Shown: positions 1-9,610 of the stretch, in pieces
Layout of the letters: each line of letters begins with the position of its first letter
How positions within the stretch are numbered: the first letter of the stretch is position 1
From: Gammaproteobacteria bacterium
GTDB lineage: Bacteria > Pseudomonadota > Gammaproteobacteria > Ga0077554 > Ga007554
Direction: 5' to 3'
Assembly: GCA_023266055.1 (NCBI GenBank)
Contig: JAHFRW010000004.1
Coordinates: 46,314-85,450 of the forward strand
Length of the DNA: 39,137 nt
The notes under the pieces: generated by a model
What the model was told of the DNA's origin: nothing
Database searches by the model: none
Seen by the model: the letters and a program-made list of their open reading frames with translations, nothing else
Program-made: the position numbers and the translations under genes

Positions 1-65
1 AGTATTTTGCACGTCGATATCTTTATCCATATATATTAATATGTTATTTAAAATAAAAATGCGCT

Positions 66-1283
66 TCAATCCACCCGGACACGGGCAAAACGGCGCTTAC
101 CCACTTGCATGACGTGGTCACTGCCCGATTTAATTATCAGACCACGATCGTCTATACGGTCGCCATCAATACGTACCGCACCCTGCTGGATCATGCGCAG
201 GGCGTCGGAGGTGCTGAGGGTGAGTCCAGCGTCGCGCAATACTTGTGCAATGGGTAAACCGCCGCCAGGCGCGCCCGCTGCCTGGGCACTATTTAACCGA
301 ATCTCCGGCATGTCGTCCGGGGTTTCGCCTTTACGAAAGCGGGTGATGAAGGCCTGATTGGCGTGGTCGGCGGCCGCCGACCCATGAAAGCGGGCCACGA
401 TTTCGCTGGCAAGACGCACTTTGATGTCGCGCGGGTTGGCGCCCTGCTCGACTTCGTGGCGCCAACCCGCCAGCGTGGACGCGGTTTCAAAGCTGAGTAA
501 TTCAAGGTAACGCCACATTAATATGTCTGATATCGACATGAGCTTGCCGAACATGTCTTCAGGAGCATCGGTTATGCCTATATAGTTACCCAGCGATTTG
601 GACATTTTTTGCACGCCATCCAACCCCTCGAGAATGGGCAGGGTGATGACAGCCTGGGGCGACTGCCCATAGTGTTTTTGCAGTTCACGCCCCACCAGAA
701 GGTTGAATTTCTGATCAGTGCCACCCAGTTCGACGTCCGATTTCATGGCAACCGAGTCATATCCCTGCAGCAGCGGGTAGAGAAATTCATGGATGGCAAT
801 CGGCTGGTTGCCGGTGTAGCGCTTGTGAAAATCGTCGCGCTCGAGCATGCGCGCGACGGTGTGTCTGGCGGCCAGTTGCACCAGATCTGACGCTTTCATT
901 TCACCCAGCCAATGGGAATTGAACATGACCTGGGTCTTTTCGGGCGCGAGGATCTTGTAGATCTGGCTTTCATAGCTGCGAGCATTTTCGATGACTTCGT
1001 CACGCGTCAAGGGTGGGCGCGTGGTGTTTTTACCGGTGGGGTCGCCGATCATGCCGGTAAAATCACCAATCAGAAACTGCACTTCGTGCCCAAGCTGCTG
1101 GAATTGCCGCAACTTGTTGAGCAGGACGGTATGCCCAAGGTGCAGGTCGGGGGCGGTGGGGTCAAATCCTGCCTTGATGCGCAGGGGCTTGCCGGTACCC
1201 AGTTTTTGCCGCAGGTCGTCTTCGAGCAAAATTTCCTGCGTGCCGCGTTTAATAAGCGCGAATGCCTCTGTTGCAGACGTCAT
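66..1283 (-). CDS. tyrS: Tyrosyl-tRNA synthetase
   Basis: Charges tRNA-Tyr with tyrosine in the cytoplasm. The 405-residue product has the class I signature HLGH near residue 48 (HIGH-like), the KMSKS loop in [14 protein letters not shown] around residue 230, and a C-terminal S4-type RNA-binding segment ending in [11 protein letters not shown]. The length is normal for the roughly 400-residue TyrRS subfamily found in proteobacteria. The ATG at 1283 is preceded by a purine-rich GAGAGGG at a short spacing, which supports this start. It is divergent from the M23 peptidase and anmK genes, an arrangement common in proteobacteria. Nothing unusual is seen and identification is secure. Confidence 0.97.
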   Translation of the reverse strand: MTSATEAFALIKRGTQEILLEDDLRQKLGTGKPLRIKAGFDPTAPDLHLGHTVLLNKLRQFQQLGHEVQFLIGDFTGMIGDPTGKNTTRPPLTRDEVIENARSYESQIYKILAPEKTQVMFNSHWLGEMKASDLVQLAARHTVARMLERDDFHKRYTGNQPIAIHEFLYPLLQGYDSVAMKSDVELGGTDQKFNLLVGRELQKHYGQSPQAVITLPILEGLDGVQKMSKSLGNYIGITDAPEDMFGKLMSISDILMWRYLELLSFETASTLAGWRHEVEQGANPRDIKVRLASEIVARFHGSAAADHANQAFITRFRKGETPDDMPEIRLNSAQAAGAPGGGLPIAQVLRDAGLTLSTSDALRMIQQGAVRIDGDRIDDRGLIIKSGSDHVMQVGKRRFARVRVD

Positions 1284-1661
1284 GTTACCCTCTCTCTATC
1301 AATAGGGTGTATTTTAAGCCAGTCCGCATAAAAAGTGTGATGTCTGTAGCAATTCCGAAACTTTTGATGTAAAAACATAGTCTTTTTCTTGTCATACTGC
1401 CTGTAAATGCAGTAATCTTGTACTGTTGGAATCCATTTATAGCCTTGGACACGGCGTACGCGCAGTAACATCAGGCATCCCCAAGGGGGACATTAAAGAC
1501 CAGATAAACCGAATGGTTGTTGGGCGTTGGGAGTATTTTTATACCACAACACGCTCCTTCTCTTAATGAGATTCTGACCAAACAGATTTTTTCATCACCC
1601 TGATCATAAGGGTGGCACGCATGCATCTGTACACCGTTTTGCAGATGCCAAAGGATTGCCA
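1284..1661. other. Divergent intergenic region tyrS / M23 peptidase
   Basis: About 380 bases without a convincing gene; the short open frames here have no ribosome-binding sites and resemble nothing known. Two small dyads are visible: TACTGC (1395-1400) with GCAGTA (1409-1414), and CACCCT (1596-1601) with AGGGTG (1609-1614). The second lies just before the M23 gene. Either could be an operator or leader hairpin, but nothing proves it. No promoter with two good elements was identified. Confidence 0.4.
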
Positions 1662-3017
1662 ATGAACATGACCGACAATGATGTTAAATTTTCCACACCG
1701 CCGCCGATAACGACAGGTATGTATGATATTAAATACCCTTATCGATCGATGCTGCTTATGGGCATTGTGGCGCTGGGCCTGGCGCTGATTTTCACGCCCG
1801 GCCTGCTGCATGATGCGCCCATAACAACTCGCGACGCCTCTGCCCTGTCTGCGACCCAGGCAACAATCCCGGCCGATAATACGGCGACCATGGCAGCGCC
1901 CACTGAACGCTGGGTTTCGGTTGAAATTCAACCGGGTGACATATTATCAAATGTTTTCAAGCAAGCCGGTCTCAATACTCAGCAACTCTATGAGGTGCTG
2001 GCATTGGGCGGGGAAGCGGCCAAACTGGCGCGCCTGTATCCAGGCAAGACGATGAAGATCAAGATGGGAGCTGAAGGGCGCCTGCATGAGTTGCTCTACG
2101 ATATTACGCCAACACGTACGCTGCATATTACAGGCGTGAATGAACAGAATGGCCCCAGTTTTCTGGCCAATACGGTGGAGCATCCGCTGGAACGGCGCGT
2201 TGCGCATGCCACGGCAACCATAGATAGTTCGCTGTATCTGGCGGGACAGAAAGCTGGCTTGTCTGATGGGTTGATTATGGAGATGGCCAATATCTTTGGC
2301 TGGGATATCGATTTTGCAACGGATATACGGCGCGGCGATAACTTCACGATGCTTTATGAGGAGTTTTACGCGCAAGGGGAACCGGTGCGCAAGGGTGATA
2401 TTATCGCGGCTGAGTTCACTAATGGCGGCAAGACGCTGCGCGCCGTGCGCTTTAATGACAGCAAGGGTCGCGCCAACTATTACACCCCGGACGGCATGGG
2501 CATGCGTAAAGCCTTTTTGCGCACGCCGGTAGAGTTTTCACGCATCAGTTCGGGCTTTAGCCTGGGGCGGATGCATCCGATCCTGAATCGTATTCGTTCA
2601 CACAAGGGCGTGGATTATGCCGCCCCTACCGGTACGCCTGTAAAAGCGGCGGGGGACGGCACTATTTCCTTTGTGGGCAACAAGAGTGGTTATGGCAAGA
2701 CGGTGGTTCTGCAACACGGTCGGCAATACTCTACGTTATATGCACATCTCTCGCGCTATCCGCGAGGGCTGCGTGAGGGTGGCCGTGTTGAACAGGGGCA
2801 GGTGATTGGTTATGTCGGACAATCCGGGTTGGCTACCGGGCCGCATTTACATTACGAGTTTCGCGTGAATGACCAGCATCGCAATCCCTTGACGGTCAAG
2901 CTTACACAGGCTGAAGCGATTCCCGCCAGGGAAAAATCAGAGTTTACCCGACAGGCAAAAGAACTGCTGGGGCAGCTCGCTTCACTTAAACGCGCGCCTG
3001 CTACCAGTACACCTTAA
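1662..3017 (+). CDS. LysM/OapA-type M23 murein endopeptidase (MepM-like)
   Basis: Probable periplasmic DD-endopeptidase that cuts peptide cross-links of peptidoglycan. A single N-terminal membrane anchor (SMLLMGIVALGLALIF) is followed by an OapA/LysM-like domain (WVSVEIQPGDILSNVF), a middle Csd3-like region, and a C-terminal M23 domain. The M23 zinc motifs are visible as HKGVD and the paired HLH of GPHLHYEF. The ATG at 1662 has AAGGA six bases upstream and is preferred over the in-frame TTG at 1656. It is followed nine bases later by anmK, so a cell-wall turnover and recycling pair is likely. The assignment to the MepM/YebA group is by domain order; exact bond specificity is not shown. Confidence 0.9.
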   Translation: MNMTDNDVKFSTPPPITTGMYDIKYPYRSMLLMGIVALGLALIFTPGLLHDAPITTRDASALSATQATIPADNTATMAAPTERWVSVEIQPGDILSNVFKQAGLNTQQLYEVLALGGEAAKLARLYPGKTMKIKMGAEGRLHELLYDITPTRTLHITGVNEQNGPSFLANTVEHPLERRVAHATATIDSSLYLAGQKAGLSDGLIMEMANIFGWDIDFATDIRRGDNFTMLYEEFYAQGEPVRKGDIIAAEFTNGGKTLRAVRFNDSKGRANYYTPDGMGMRKAFLRTPVEFSRISSGFSLGRMHPILNRIRSHKGVDYAAPTGTPVKAAGDGTISFVGNKSGYGKTVVLQHGRQYSTLYAHLSRYPRGLREGGRVEQGQVIGYVGQSGLATGPHLHYEFRVNDQHRNPLTVKLTQAEAIPAREKSEFTRQAKELLGQLASLKRAPATSTP

Positions 3018-3026
3018 TCAGCCATA

Positions 3027-4154
3027 ATGGCACTGTTCGTCGGCCTGATGTCTGGCACCAGTATGGACGCAGTCGACGCGGTACTGGTGGATCTGGCGGA
3101 TGCCGAAACAGGTTCGCCACCCAAGCTGCTGGCCTGCACGGATCTGCCGATTGCCCCCGAGTTACGTCGCGAATTACTGAGCCTGCGTCATGCCCCCCAT
3201 AATATTCTGGAGCAGATGGCACGGCTCGATGTAGAGATGGGGCGCTTGTTCGCCACAGCGACGCTTGATGTGGTGCGGCAAGCGGGCGTCAGCCCCGCAC
3301 AGGTCACCGCCATTGGCAGCCACGGTCAAACGGTGTTTCATCAACCACTCGGCACCCACCCCACCAGCGTGCAACTGGGCGATCCCAATGTGATCGCTGA
3401 GATTACCGGCATTACCACGGTGGCTGATTTTCGCCGTCGTGATATTGCTGCAGGTGGACAAGGGGCGCCATTGGTACCGGCGTTTCATCAAGCGGTCTTT
3501 CAGTCACGGGAAAAAAACCGTGTGGTGCTGAATATTGGGGGGATTGCCAATATTACGGTGTTACCTGCGGATACGCGACAACCGGTAACAGGCTTTGATA
3601 CCGGCCCCGGGAATGCGCTGATGGATGCATGGGCCAACGAGCATCTGGGCACACCGCGAGACGATAACGGACGCTGGGCCGCCAGCGGCGCAGCCTATCA
3701 ACCCTTGCTTGATATCCTGCTCAGAGATCCGTATTTCAACAAAGCCCCGCCCAAAAGCACCGGGCGTGAATACTTTCATCTGGAATGGCTGCGGGGCGCA
3801 TTACGTATTGGCAAGATGGCCGTGCTTCCATCGCACGATATTCAAAGCACGTTATGCGACTTGACGGCAACCAGCATCACCGAGGCGATCCTTGCCCATG
3901 CGGCAGATGTGCAGCAGGTGCTGGTCTGCGGTGGCGGCATTTATAATCAAACCCTGTTTTTGCGCCTGCACGAATTATTGCAACCACGTGAGGTGTTATC
4001 AACATCGATTTTTGGCATTGATCCTGACTGGGTCGAGGCGACCGCCTTCGCCTGGCTGGCGAAACAAACCATGGATGGCAAACCTGGAAATGTGCCCAGC
4101 GTTACAGGCGCACTGCATATGCGGGTGTTGGGGGCGATTTATCAGGCGGGGTGA
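3027..4154 (+). CDS. anmK: Anhydro-N-acetylmuramic acid kinase
   Basis: Phosphorylates and opens 1,6-anhydro-MurNAc released during murein turnover, giving MurNAc-6-phosphate for recycling. The 375-residue product begins with the family hallmark GLMSGTSMDAVDAVLVD and carries the ASKHA-type phosphate loop (GFDTGPGNALMDAW) and the adenosine-side motif VCGGGIYN. Full length for the family. It starts nine bases after the stop of the M23 endopeptidase gene, so it is probably co-transcribed; no strong ribosome-binding site is seen, consistent with coupling. Identification is secure. Confidence 0.96.
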   Translation: MALFVGLMSGTSMDAVDAVLVDLADAETGSPPKLLACTDLPIAPELRRELLSLRHAPHNILEQMARLDVEMGRLFATATLDVVRQAGVSPAQVTAIGSHGQTVFHQPLGTHPTSVQLGDPNVIAEITGITTVADFRRRDIAAGGQGAPLVPAFHQAVFQSREKNRVVLNIGGIANITVLPADTRQPVTGFDTGPGNALMDAWANEHLGTPRDDNGRWAASGAAYQPLLDILLRDPYFNKAPPKSTGREYFHLEWLRGALRIGKMAVLPSHDIQSTLCDLTATSITEAILAHAADVQQVLVCGGGIYNQTLFLRLHELLQPREVLSTSIFGIDPDWVEATAFAWLAKQTMDGKPGNVPSVTGALHMRVLGAIYQAG

Positions 4155-4202
4155 TACAACTGCCACAGAACAGTGTGTTGATCCGCGACTCCCGCGTCGG
4201 CT

Positions 4203-4240
4203 CTGCGCAAAGCGGGCGCTATGCCCGTGGCTTTGCGCAG
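4203..4240. terminator. Hairpin between convergent anmK and arsM
   Basis: CTGCGCAAAG (4203-4212) pairs perfectly with CTTTGCGCAG (4231-4240), and an inner GGGC/GCCC pair extends the stem. It sits between two convergent genes, as expected for a bidirectional terminator, but no T-run follows on either side. It may therefore be only a transcript-end stabiliser. Confidence 0.5.
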
Positions 4241-4260
4241 ATGCACAATTGACTCAAATA

Positions 4261-5064
4261 TCAGACCGTGGGCTTGATGGCTTCGATGGTGGCTGACACG
4301 ACATATTCGGCAATATCAGTTCCCGGTGCCCAATCGCGGATGAACGACTTGCTCTCGTCTTTTGGGATCACGCGAATTTGCGTAAATCCGCTCGCCCACA
4401 GCATTGCCTCAACGGAGGAAGCCATCGAAGCACCCGCCATGCAACCGGTATAAAGCGCCATATCCTGCTGAATCGCCACCGGCAATTCGGCAAAAGCCAC
4501 AACATCTGAAATGGCCAAGCGGCCACCCGGCCTCAACACCCGATAGGCTTCAGCAAAAACACGGGGCTTATCGGGTGACAGGTTGATGACGCAGTTCGAG
4601 ATAATGACGTCCACCACGCCATCTGCCACCGGCAAATGCTCGATTTCACCCAGACGGAATTCGACATTCCTGTAACCGCCCTGCGCCGCGTGGGTTCGCG
4701 CCCGGGATATCATTTCGGAAGTCATGTCCACTCCCATTACTTGACCCGTCTCACCCACCTGTCGTGCCGCGAGAAAGCAGTCAAAACCACCGCCGCTGCC
4801 CAGATCAAGCACCACCTCACCCGGTTGCAGTGCGGCAATGGCCTGCGGATTTCCACACCCCAACCCCATGTTGGCACCTTGCGGCACAGCACCGACCTCC
4901 TCCGCTGTATAGCCAAGCCCTTGGGATAGCGCTGCTACACTCGTCGTGGCCGTTGCGCTACAGCAGGCCGTACCGCAGCCACCACTTGCGCCATCATGCT
5001 CAGCCACACGACCATATTGCTGACGTACAGCCTGACGTATTTCGTCATGTTTCAAAGTGTCCAT
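4261..5064 (-). CDS. arsM: Arsenite S-adenosylmethionine methyltransferase
   Basis: Cytoplasmic SAM-dependent methyltransferase expected to methylate As(III). The Rossmann SAM loop is [17 protein letters not shown]. Four cysteine positions typical of ArsM/AS3MT can be seen: GCGTACC near the N-terminus, GLGCGNP just before the SAM loop, NCVINL in the middle, and TGCMAG near the C-terminus. The start at 5064 is chosen because AGGAG lies seven bases upstream; the frame stays open for 23 further codons but has no such site. It lies 89 bases downstream of a SigZ-type sigma factor on the same strand. No arsR or other ars gene is nearby, so the substrate is inferred from family motifs. Confidence 0.88.
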   Translation of the reverse strand: MDTLKHDEIRQAVRQQYGRVAEHDGASGGCGTACCSATATTSVAALSQGLGYTAEEVGAVPQGANMGLGCGNPQAIAALQPGEVVLDLGSGGGFDCFLAARQVGETGQVMGVDMTSEMISRARTHAAQGGYRNVEFRLGEIEHLPVADGVVDVIISNCVINLSPDKPRVFAEAYRVLRPGGRLAISDVVAFAELPVAIQQDMALYTGCMAGASMASSVEAMLWASGFTQIRVIPKDESKSFIRDWAPGTDIAEYVVSATIEAIKPTV

Positions 5065-5153
5065 AAAATTGCTCCTGTCGTTCCGGGTTGCGACGCCTGT
5101 TGCGCCGTACCTATAGAGACGGAAGCCTGGCAAAAAAGATGCATGCCTTTATG

Positions 5154-5699
5154 TCAATCGCATTCATCATCACAACGCCTGTCCCGTGGCGTGTAATCAA
5201 TGACGCCACGCCGTCCGGTTTCGATGTCGCAACAATCGAGTAAACGCTGATGGAGTTTCGCTCTACCACGCTGAATCCTAGATTTTGCGTCAGAAAGAGA
5301 AATGCCCAAATGATCGGCTACCGCTTGCTGGGGTAAGCCCTGTATTTCAGAAAGCATCAGCGCAGAACGGTAAATTTCGGGCAAATCACCAAGCAGGGGC
5401 TGAATACAGGTTGCCAGTTCGGTAATATAGTCGCGTTCGGGTTCGGGCGCTGCCAGATCATCAGAAAGCTCAGCCCATGGCTTGCGCGATCGATAATGAT
5501 CAACGATCGCGTTCGCTGTAATGCGGAACAACCAGGCGGTGATGCTACCGTGGGATTTCACCGTATGCAGACTGGTATGCGCCTTGAGGAATACATCCTG
5601 GAGTATATCGTCTACTGCATCGCTCTCCCGCACACGTTTGGCAATGTAGTTGCGCAACCGGGTCTTGTGTTCCTGCCAGCAATCAAGTGTTGATATCAT
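5154..5699 (-). CDS. sigZ: SigZ-type ECF RNA polymerase sigma factor
   Basis: Group IV sigma factor that redirects RNA polymerase. Region 2 is visible as DAVDDILQDVFLKAH...ITAWLFRITANAIVDHYR and region 4 as LPEIYRSALMLSEIQGLPQQAVADHLGISLSDAKSRIQRGRAKL. The short C-terminal tail CCDIETGRRGVIDY followed by a Cys-rich end (CDDEC) is characteristic of the SigZ group and could bind a metal. No anti-sigma gene is adjacent on either side. The downstream arsM suggests a shared arsenic or stress response, but that is inference. Its first 17 bases overlap the end of a small upstream ORF. Confidence 0.85.
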   Translation of the reverse strand: MISTLDCWQEHKTRLRNYIAKRVRESDAVDDILQDVFLKAHTSLHTVKSHGSITAWLFRITANAIVDHYRSRKPWAELSDDLAAPEPERDYITELATCIQPLLGDLPEIYRSALMLSEIQGLPQQAVADHLGISLSDAKSRIQRGRAKLHQRLLDCCDIETGRRGVIDYTPRDRRCDDECD

Positions 5700-5913
5700 G
5701 GCTTATGATAACCTCATCAATCAGACACTGTGGATATTTCCAGAAATAATCCGTCATGGATACGGTGTGGCGGCACAGCGGCCATGAAAATTTTTCGCTC
5801 GGACCGCAGTTTTGGTTTGCAAAAGAGCCACCACCCACCTTTCCATAGTCAATGCCGGGCAGGTGCAGGATGTCGTCGGGCACCGGGCGGTACTCGATGG
5901 GCATAGGGGACAT
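5683..5913 (-). CDS. Small ORF overlapping sigZ start, possible gene remnant
   Basis: A 76-residue open frame from ATG 5913 (a TTG at 5919 is also possible) that ends 17 bases inside sigZ. No good ribosome-binding site is seen. The segment GGGSF...CGPSEKFSW...HTVSMTDYFWKY loosely recalls the start of formylglycine-generating-enzyme/SUMF1-type domains (GGSF followed by HTVS...F), but the rest of such a domain (about 200 residues) is absent. It could be an eroded N-terminal fragment or an unrelated small protein translationally coupled to sigZ. I do not recognise a function. Confidence 0.35.
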   Translation of the reverse strand: MSPMPIEYRPVPDDILHLPGIDYGKVGGGSFANQNCGPSEKFSWPLCRHTVSMTDYFWKYPQCLIDEVIISHDINT

Positions 5914-6123
5914 TCTCAAGGGTTAAATAGGTGGATATTCAACCAAACGGCAGTTTAGTAGAGGCGGTGGGGTGAAAACAATATTTTGAAGTGTTCGTCC
6001 AACATCTGTTGATAGCTGAAATGTACATGATTTTCCCGGTCAATCAGTGACGATGCAGCGTACCACTTGTCACCACAGGTAATAAAAAATCAAACATGAA
6101 TCCACGGAGGATGGCGCGTGTTT

Positions 6124-6564
6124 TCAAAGTAGCTTTCCCACTTCCCTGGCATGATTTTGAGCCTGGGCAAGGCGCGCATCGTTCCCTGCTTTCTGCTGCG
6201 CAGCCAGATCTGCCTGGGCCTTGGCAAGCTTTGCCGTATCGGCAGCGTTAGCTGTGGAAAGTATTCCCAGTGTGTTTGCCAGCGTGGTGCGTGCTAACAT
6301 GAGATCATTCAGCACTACCGTTAAACGATCCTGCATCGCAGGACGCCCATTATTCCTGAGGCGCTGGGCTTCATTACGAAAACTTTTGATGAGATCAACA
6401 ACGCGATCCATTGCTGCCAACGTGCCTGGATTCGGCAAATGCATTGCCGCCTTGAAAGCACTCTCGGCAAGGCCAGTGGCAAGTTTTAACTGTGTGTCCA
6501 GTGCTCTTTCGGCATTTTGCAAGGCACCATCATCGGTAGGCGTGATACTTTCAGAATCGGACAT
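6124..6564 (-). CDS. Hypothetical helical protein, 146 aa
   Basis: Unrecognised soluble protein with no signal peptide or membrane segment. It is rich in Ala, Leu, Lys and Gln, and its last 50 residues (ANAADTAKLAKAQADLAAQQKA...) look like a continuous amphipathic helix or coiled coil. The N-terminus is acidic and Ser/Thr-rich (MSDSESITPTDDG). The start at 6564 is chosen because GGAG lies six bases upstream; the longer frame to 6588 has no such site. It lies 63 bases downstream of gmk on the same strand, where many proteobacteria carry rpoZ; it does not resemble the omega subunit. Confidence 0.7.
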   Translation of the reverse strand: MSDSESITPTDDGALQNAERALDTQLKLATGLAESAFKAAMHLPNPGTLAAMDRVVDLIKSFRNEAQRLRNNGRPAMQDRLTVVLNDLMLARTTLANTLGILSTANAADTAKLAKAQADLAAQQKAGNDARLAQAQNHAREVGKLL

Positions 6565-6627
6565 TTCGCACTCCTTCGTTTCAATCACGGTTGAACCGCA
6601 ACGCTGTACTCATGAGGCAGACCATAT

Positions 6628-7281
6628 TTACTCCAGCAGTTGCGCCAGTAATGCCTGTAGCCGCACCGTTTGCGCCTTGATGCTCAGGCGTTGCGCCTGA
6701 ATAATGGTTTGCACGTCTCTGCATGCCGTATCAAAATCATCATTCACGACCAGGTAATCAAATGCGGCATAGTGACTCATTTCATTCACAGCATCACGCA
6801 TGCGTCGCGCAATCACATCTTCATTGTCCTGACCGCGCGCGCGCAATCGTTGGTCGAGTGTGGCGCGTGACGGAGGAAGAATGAAGATTTCAATGCAACC
6901 CGGTATTTTTGATTTGACCTGACTGGCGCCCTGCCAGTCTATTTCAAGAATGACATCAATGCCCTGACGCAGCTTGTTTTGCACTGCCGCAACGGAGGTG
7001 CCATAGCAGTTACCAAATACGTTGGCATGCTCCAGAAACACGCCTGCCGCAACCATTTCCTGAAATGTAGCTTGATCAACAAAATGATAATGCACGTCCT
7101 GCTGTTCGCCTGGCCGCATCGGCCGAGTGGTGTGTGACACTGATACGGCGATGCCTGGCGTGGCATCCACAACTGCCTTGACCAGACTGGTCTTGCCCGC
7201 ACCCGACGGGGCAGCGATGATATAGAGTGTAGCAGGCACGGTGGCTGCGGCGGTATCTTTGGGTCTTGACGCGTCTTGCAT
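6628..7281 (-). CDS. gmk: Guanylate kinase
   Basis: Converts GMP and ATP to GDP and ADP, an essential step in guanine nucleotide supply. The P-loop (APSGAGKTS), the GMP-binding segment (SHTTRPMRPGE...DYHF-like VHYHF) and the lid region (RLRARGQDNEDVIARRM) are all present. Start 7281 is preferred over the in-frame ATG at 7287 because AGGA sits six bases before 7281 and would abut the other. It follows yicC by 15 bases, the usual yicC-gmk operon. Length of about 217 residues is normal. Confidence 0.96.
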   Translation of the reverse strand: MQDASRPKDTAAATVPATLYIIAAPSGAGKTSLVKAVVDATPGIAVSVSHTTRPMRPGEQQDVHYHFVDQATFQEMVAAGVFLEHANVFGNCYGTSVAAVQNKLRQGIDVILEIDWQGASQVKSKIPGCIEIFILPPSRATLDQRLRARGQDNEDVIARRMRDAVNEMSHYAAFDYLVVNDDFDTACRDVQTIIQAQRLSIKAQTVRLQALLAQLLE

Positions 7282-7296
7282 AATCATTCCTGAATT

Positions 7297-8175
7297 TTAT
7301 TCGATGTTCTGGATTTGTTCGCGCATTTGTTCAATCAACACTTTCATTTCCACCGCAGCACGGGTGGTTTCCATGTCCACGGATTTGGAACCCAGCGTGT
7401 TCGCTTCACGGTTCAGCTCCTGCATCAAAAAATCCAGACGCCGTCCCACGGGCTCTTTTTGACTCAAGGTATGGCGTATTTCGTGAATGTGTCCACTGAG
7501 GCGTTCCAGCTCTTCATCCACATCCATTTTCTGGGCCAATACCACTAATTCCTGTTCGAACCGGGAGGCTTCCATGTCCAGTCTGGCCTCGGCAACACGA
7601 TTCAGCAAACGCTCTTTCCAGCGGGCTTTTACTTCGGGTAGACGCGCCTGCACCTGACCGACGCATCCTTCCAGCGCGACACCACGCTGCTCTATCACGT
7701 CCTTGAGTCGCACGCCTTCACGGGCACGGGCCTGAACCAGGTCGTTGAGTGCTTTGTCCAGTAACGCCAAAGCCATTTGATGCAACGGCTCCAGATTGGT
7801 TTCAACAATCTGCGACACGCCCGGCCAGCGCAGAATATCCAGCGCGCTGATATGTGAATCCAGCGGGATGGGGCGGCCCATCAATCCTTCGATTTCGCGG
7901 CTGGCGCTGAGCAGGCGACGCACCAGTTCCGTGTTCAACACCATCTCTATCGGCATCATGGCCGACGGACGAAAGCGTAAATTGCATTCGATCTTGCCGC
8001 GCCCCAACCTCGCGGCCAGCTTTTCCCGCACGGCCGGCTCCAGGCTGCGCAGATCGTCTGGCAAACGCGTTGAAACCTCCAGAAACCGATGATTAACCGA
8101 GCGCATCTCCCAGGTCAAGGCACCCCATTCGGTATCACTGTCACGGCGCGCAAACGCCGTCATGCTGTGTATCAT
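7297..8175 (-). CDS. yicC: YicC family endoribonuclease-like protein
   Basis: Member of the YicC/YloC stress-induced family, whose E. coli member acts in sRNA turnover. The N-terminal signature [10 protein letters not shown] and [18 protein letters not shown] and the C-terminal [18 protein letters not shown]...[17 protein letters not shown] are intact. The ATG at 8175 has an AGGGGAA site at normal spacing and gives the usual N-terminus; the six-codon longer frame is unlikely. About 292 residues, full length. It is divergent from rph and leads the yicC-gmk operon. Confidence 0.93.
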   Translation of the reverse strand: MIHSMTAFARRDSDTEWGALTWEMRSVNHRFLEVSTRLPDDLRSLEPAVREKLAARLGRGKIECNLRFRPSAMMPIEMVLNTELVRRLLSASREIEGLMGRPIPLDSHISALDILRWPGVSQIVETNLEPLHQMALALLDKALNDLVQARAREGVRLKDVIEQRGVALEGCVGQVQARLPEVKARWKERLLNRVAEARLDMEASRFEQELVVLAQKMDVDEELERLSGHIHEIRHTLSQKEPVGRRLDFLMQELNREANTLGSKSVDMETTRAAVEMKVLIEQMREQIQNIE

Positions 8176-8240
8176 GTGAGTTCCCCTGAGCATTACCTGA
8201 TGGCCGGAAGGTGTTTTAGCCCTTTTGAGGACCCTTGGAG

Positions 8241-8246
8241 TATAAT
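8241..8246 (+). promoter_or_regulatory. Candidate -10 element for rph-rdgB
   Basis: A perfect TATAAT lies 31 bases before the rph start in the yicC/rph divergent region. No good -35 hexamer is found at 16-18 bases upstream, so this is a candidate only. Confidence 0.4.
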
Positions 8247-8277
8247 AACTTCTCTTTCATTCCAAAAGGCATTATTA

Positions 8278-8994
8278 ATGCGACCCAGCGGCAGAGCACA
8301 AAACGAACTACGTCACATTAAGCTTACCCGGCACTATACCAAACACGCAGAAGGCTCCGTACTCGTCGAATTTGGCGACACCAAAGTCATCTGCAACGCC
8401 ACCATCGAAGATAAGGTACCACGCTTTCTCAAGGGCACCGGCAAGGGCTGGGTCACCGCCGAATACGGCATGCTGCCGCGCTCCACCGGCCAGCGCATGG
8501 GCCGTGAAGCCGCTCAGGGCAAACAGGGTGGACGCACCATGGAAATTCAGCGCTTGATCGGCCGCTCCCTGCGCGCCGTGGTGGACATGCAAGCCCTCGG
8601 GGAGCGCAGCATCACGATTGACTGCGATGTCATCCAGGCCGACGGCGGCACCCGCACTGCCTCCATCACCGGCGGCTATGTGGCGCTGACCGATGCCATT
8701 GCCCACCTGTGCAAAAACAAAATCATCAAGACCAATCCGATTCACGGCTATATCGCCTCGGTTTCGGTCGGCATTTATCAGGGCACGCCAATACTGGATC
8801 TTGATTACAAGGAAGATTCTGAAGCTGAAACCGACATGAATGTGGTCATGAACGAAGCGGGCGCTTTTATTGAAGTGCAGGGCACCGCCGAAGGCCATGC
8901 GTTTCGCATGGATGAGATGCAAGCCATGCTGGAGCTTGCCAAAGGCGGTATCAGTGATCTGATTACAAAGCAGCAGACGGCGCTGCAGGGCTAA
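8278..8994 (+). CDS. rph: Ribonuclease PH
   Basis: Phosphorolytic 3'-to-5' exoribonuclease trimming tRNA precursors. From ATG 8278 the protein is 238 residues, exactly the common length. It begins [18 protein letters not shown] and contains the typical [42 protein letters not shown] and [19 protein letters not shown] segments. AAGG lies eight bases upstream. The frame is open further upstream, but that extension is not family sequence and overlaps yicC on the other strand. rdgB begins seven bases after the stop. Confidence 0.97.
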   Translation: MRPSGRAQNELRHIKLTRHYTKHAEGSVLVEFGDTKVICNATIEDKVPRFLKGTGKGWVTAEYGMLPRSTGQRMGREAAQGKQGGRTMEIQRLIGRSLRAVVDMQALGERSITIDCDVIQADGGTRTASITGGYVALTDAIAHLCKNKIIKTNPIHGYIASVSVGIYQGTPILDLDYKEDSEAETDMNVVMNEAGAFIEVQGTAEGHAFRMDEMQAMLELAKGGISDLITKQQTALQG

Positions 8995-9001
8995 GTTCGG
9001 G

Positions 9002-9610
9002 ATGAAGCGTATCGTATTAGCCAGCGGCAACGCCGGTAAAGCCCGTGAAATCAGCCAGATGTTGGCTAATCATCGTATTGAAGTGCTGCCACAATCGACG
9101 TTCAATGTCACCGAAGTGGAAGAGACTGGTCTCACCTTCGTTGAAAACGCCCTGCTTAAAGCGCGCAATGCCGCCGCCCACAGCGGGCTGCCAGCCATCG
9201 CCGATGACTCAGGCCTGGAAGTGGACGCACTGAATGGCGCGCCGGGAATTTACTCGGCGCGTTATGCAGGCAGCACAGCCTCAGACAGCGATAACATCGC
9301 AAAACTGCTTGCCGCGTTGGCTGACACGGCTGGTGATGCACTTGGAGCGCAACGTACTGCGCGGTTTCAATGCCTGATGGTGTATATGGAACATGCCGAT
9401 GACCCCACGCCCATCATTTGCCAGGGCACCTGGGAAGGCCGCATTTTGCTGGAACCACGCGGCACGCAGGGCTTCGGTTACGACCCGGTGTTTTTTGTGA
9501 AGACCCATCACTGCTCGGCAGCAGAACTACCGCCCACCGTCAAAAATAATCTCAGCCACCGGGGGCAAGCGTTGCGCCAACTGCTCACGGCGTTGAGAGC
9601 ACGCCCATAA
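9002..9610 (+). CDS. rdgB: dITP/XTP pyrophosphatase
   Basis: Removes non-canonical purine nucleoside triphosphates (dITP, XTP) from the pool. The N-terminal nucleotide site (IVLASGNAGKAREI), the catalytic ADDSGLEVDALNGAPGIYSARYAG and the C-terminal GTQGFGYDPVF...LSHRGQALRQL are all present in 202 residues. It forms an operon with rph and is closed by a strong intrinsic terminator that overlaps its stop codon. hemW, a frequent neighbour, is separated from it by an opposing PBP7-like gene. Confidence 0.96.
   Translation: MKRIVLASGNAGKAREISQMLANHRIEVLPQSTFNVTEVEETGLTFVENALLKARNAAAHSGLPAIADDSGLEVDALNGAPGIYSARYAGSTASDSDNIAKLLAALADTAGDALGAQRTARFQCLMVYMEHADDPTPIICQGTWEGRILLEPRGTQGFGYDPVFFVKTHHCSAAELPPTVKNNLSHRGQALRQLLTALRARP

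Noticed and set aside
1280-1662. Two short minus-strand open frames upstream of tyrS
   Set aside because: Neither has a ribosome-binding site or recognisable sequence, and they overlap the promoter region of the M23 gene.
8308-9030. Minus-strand open frame of about 240 codons opposite rph
   Set aside because: rph is unambiguous on the plus strand at normal length; the antisense frame shows no family features.
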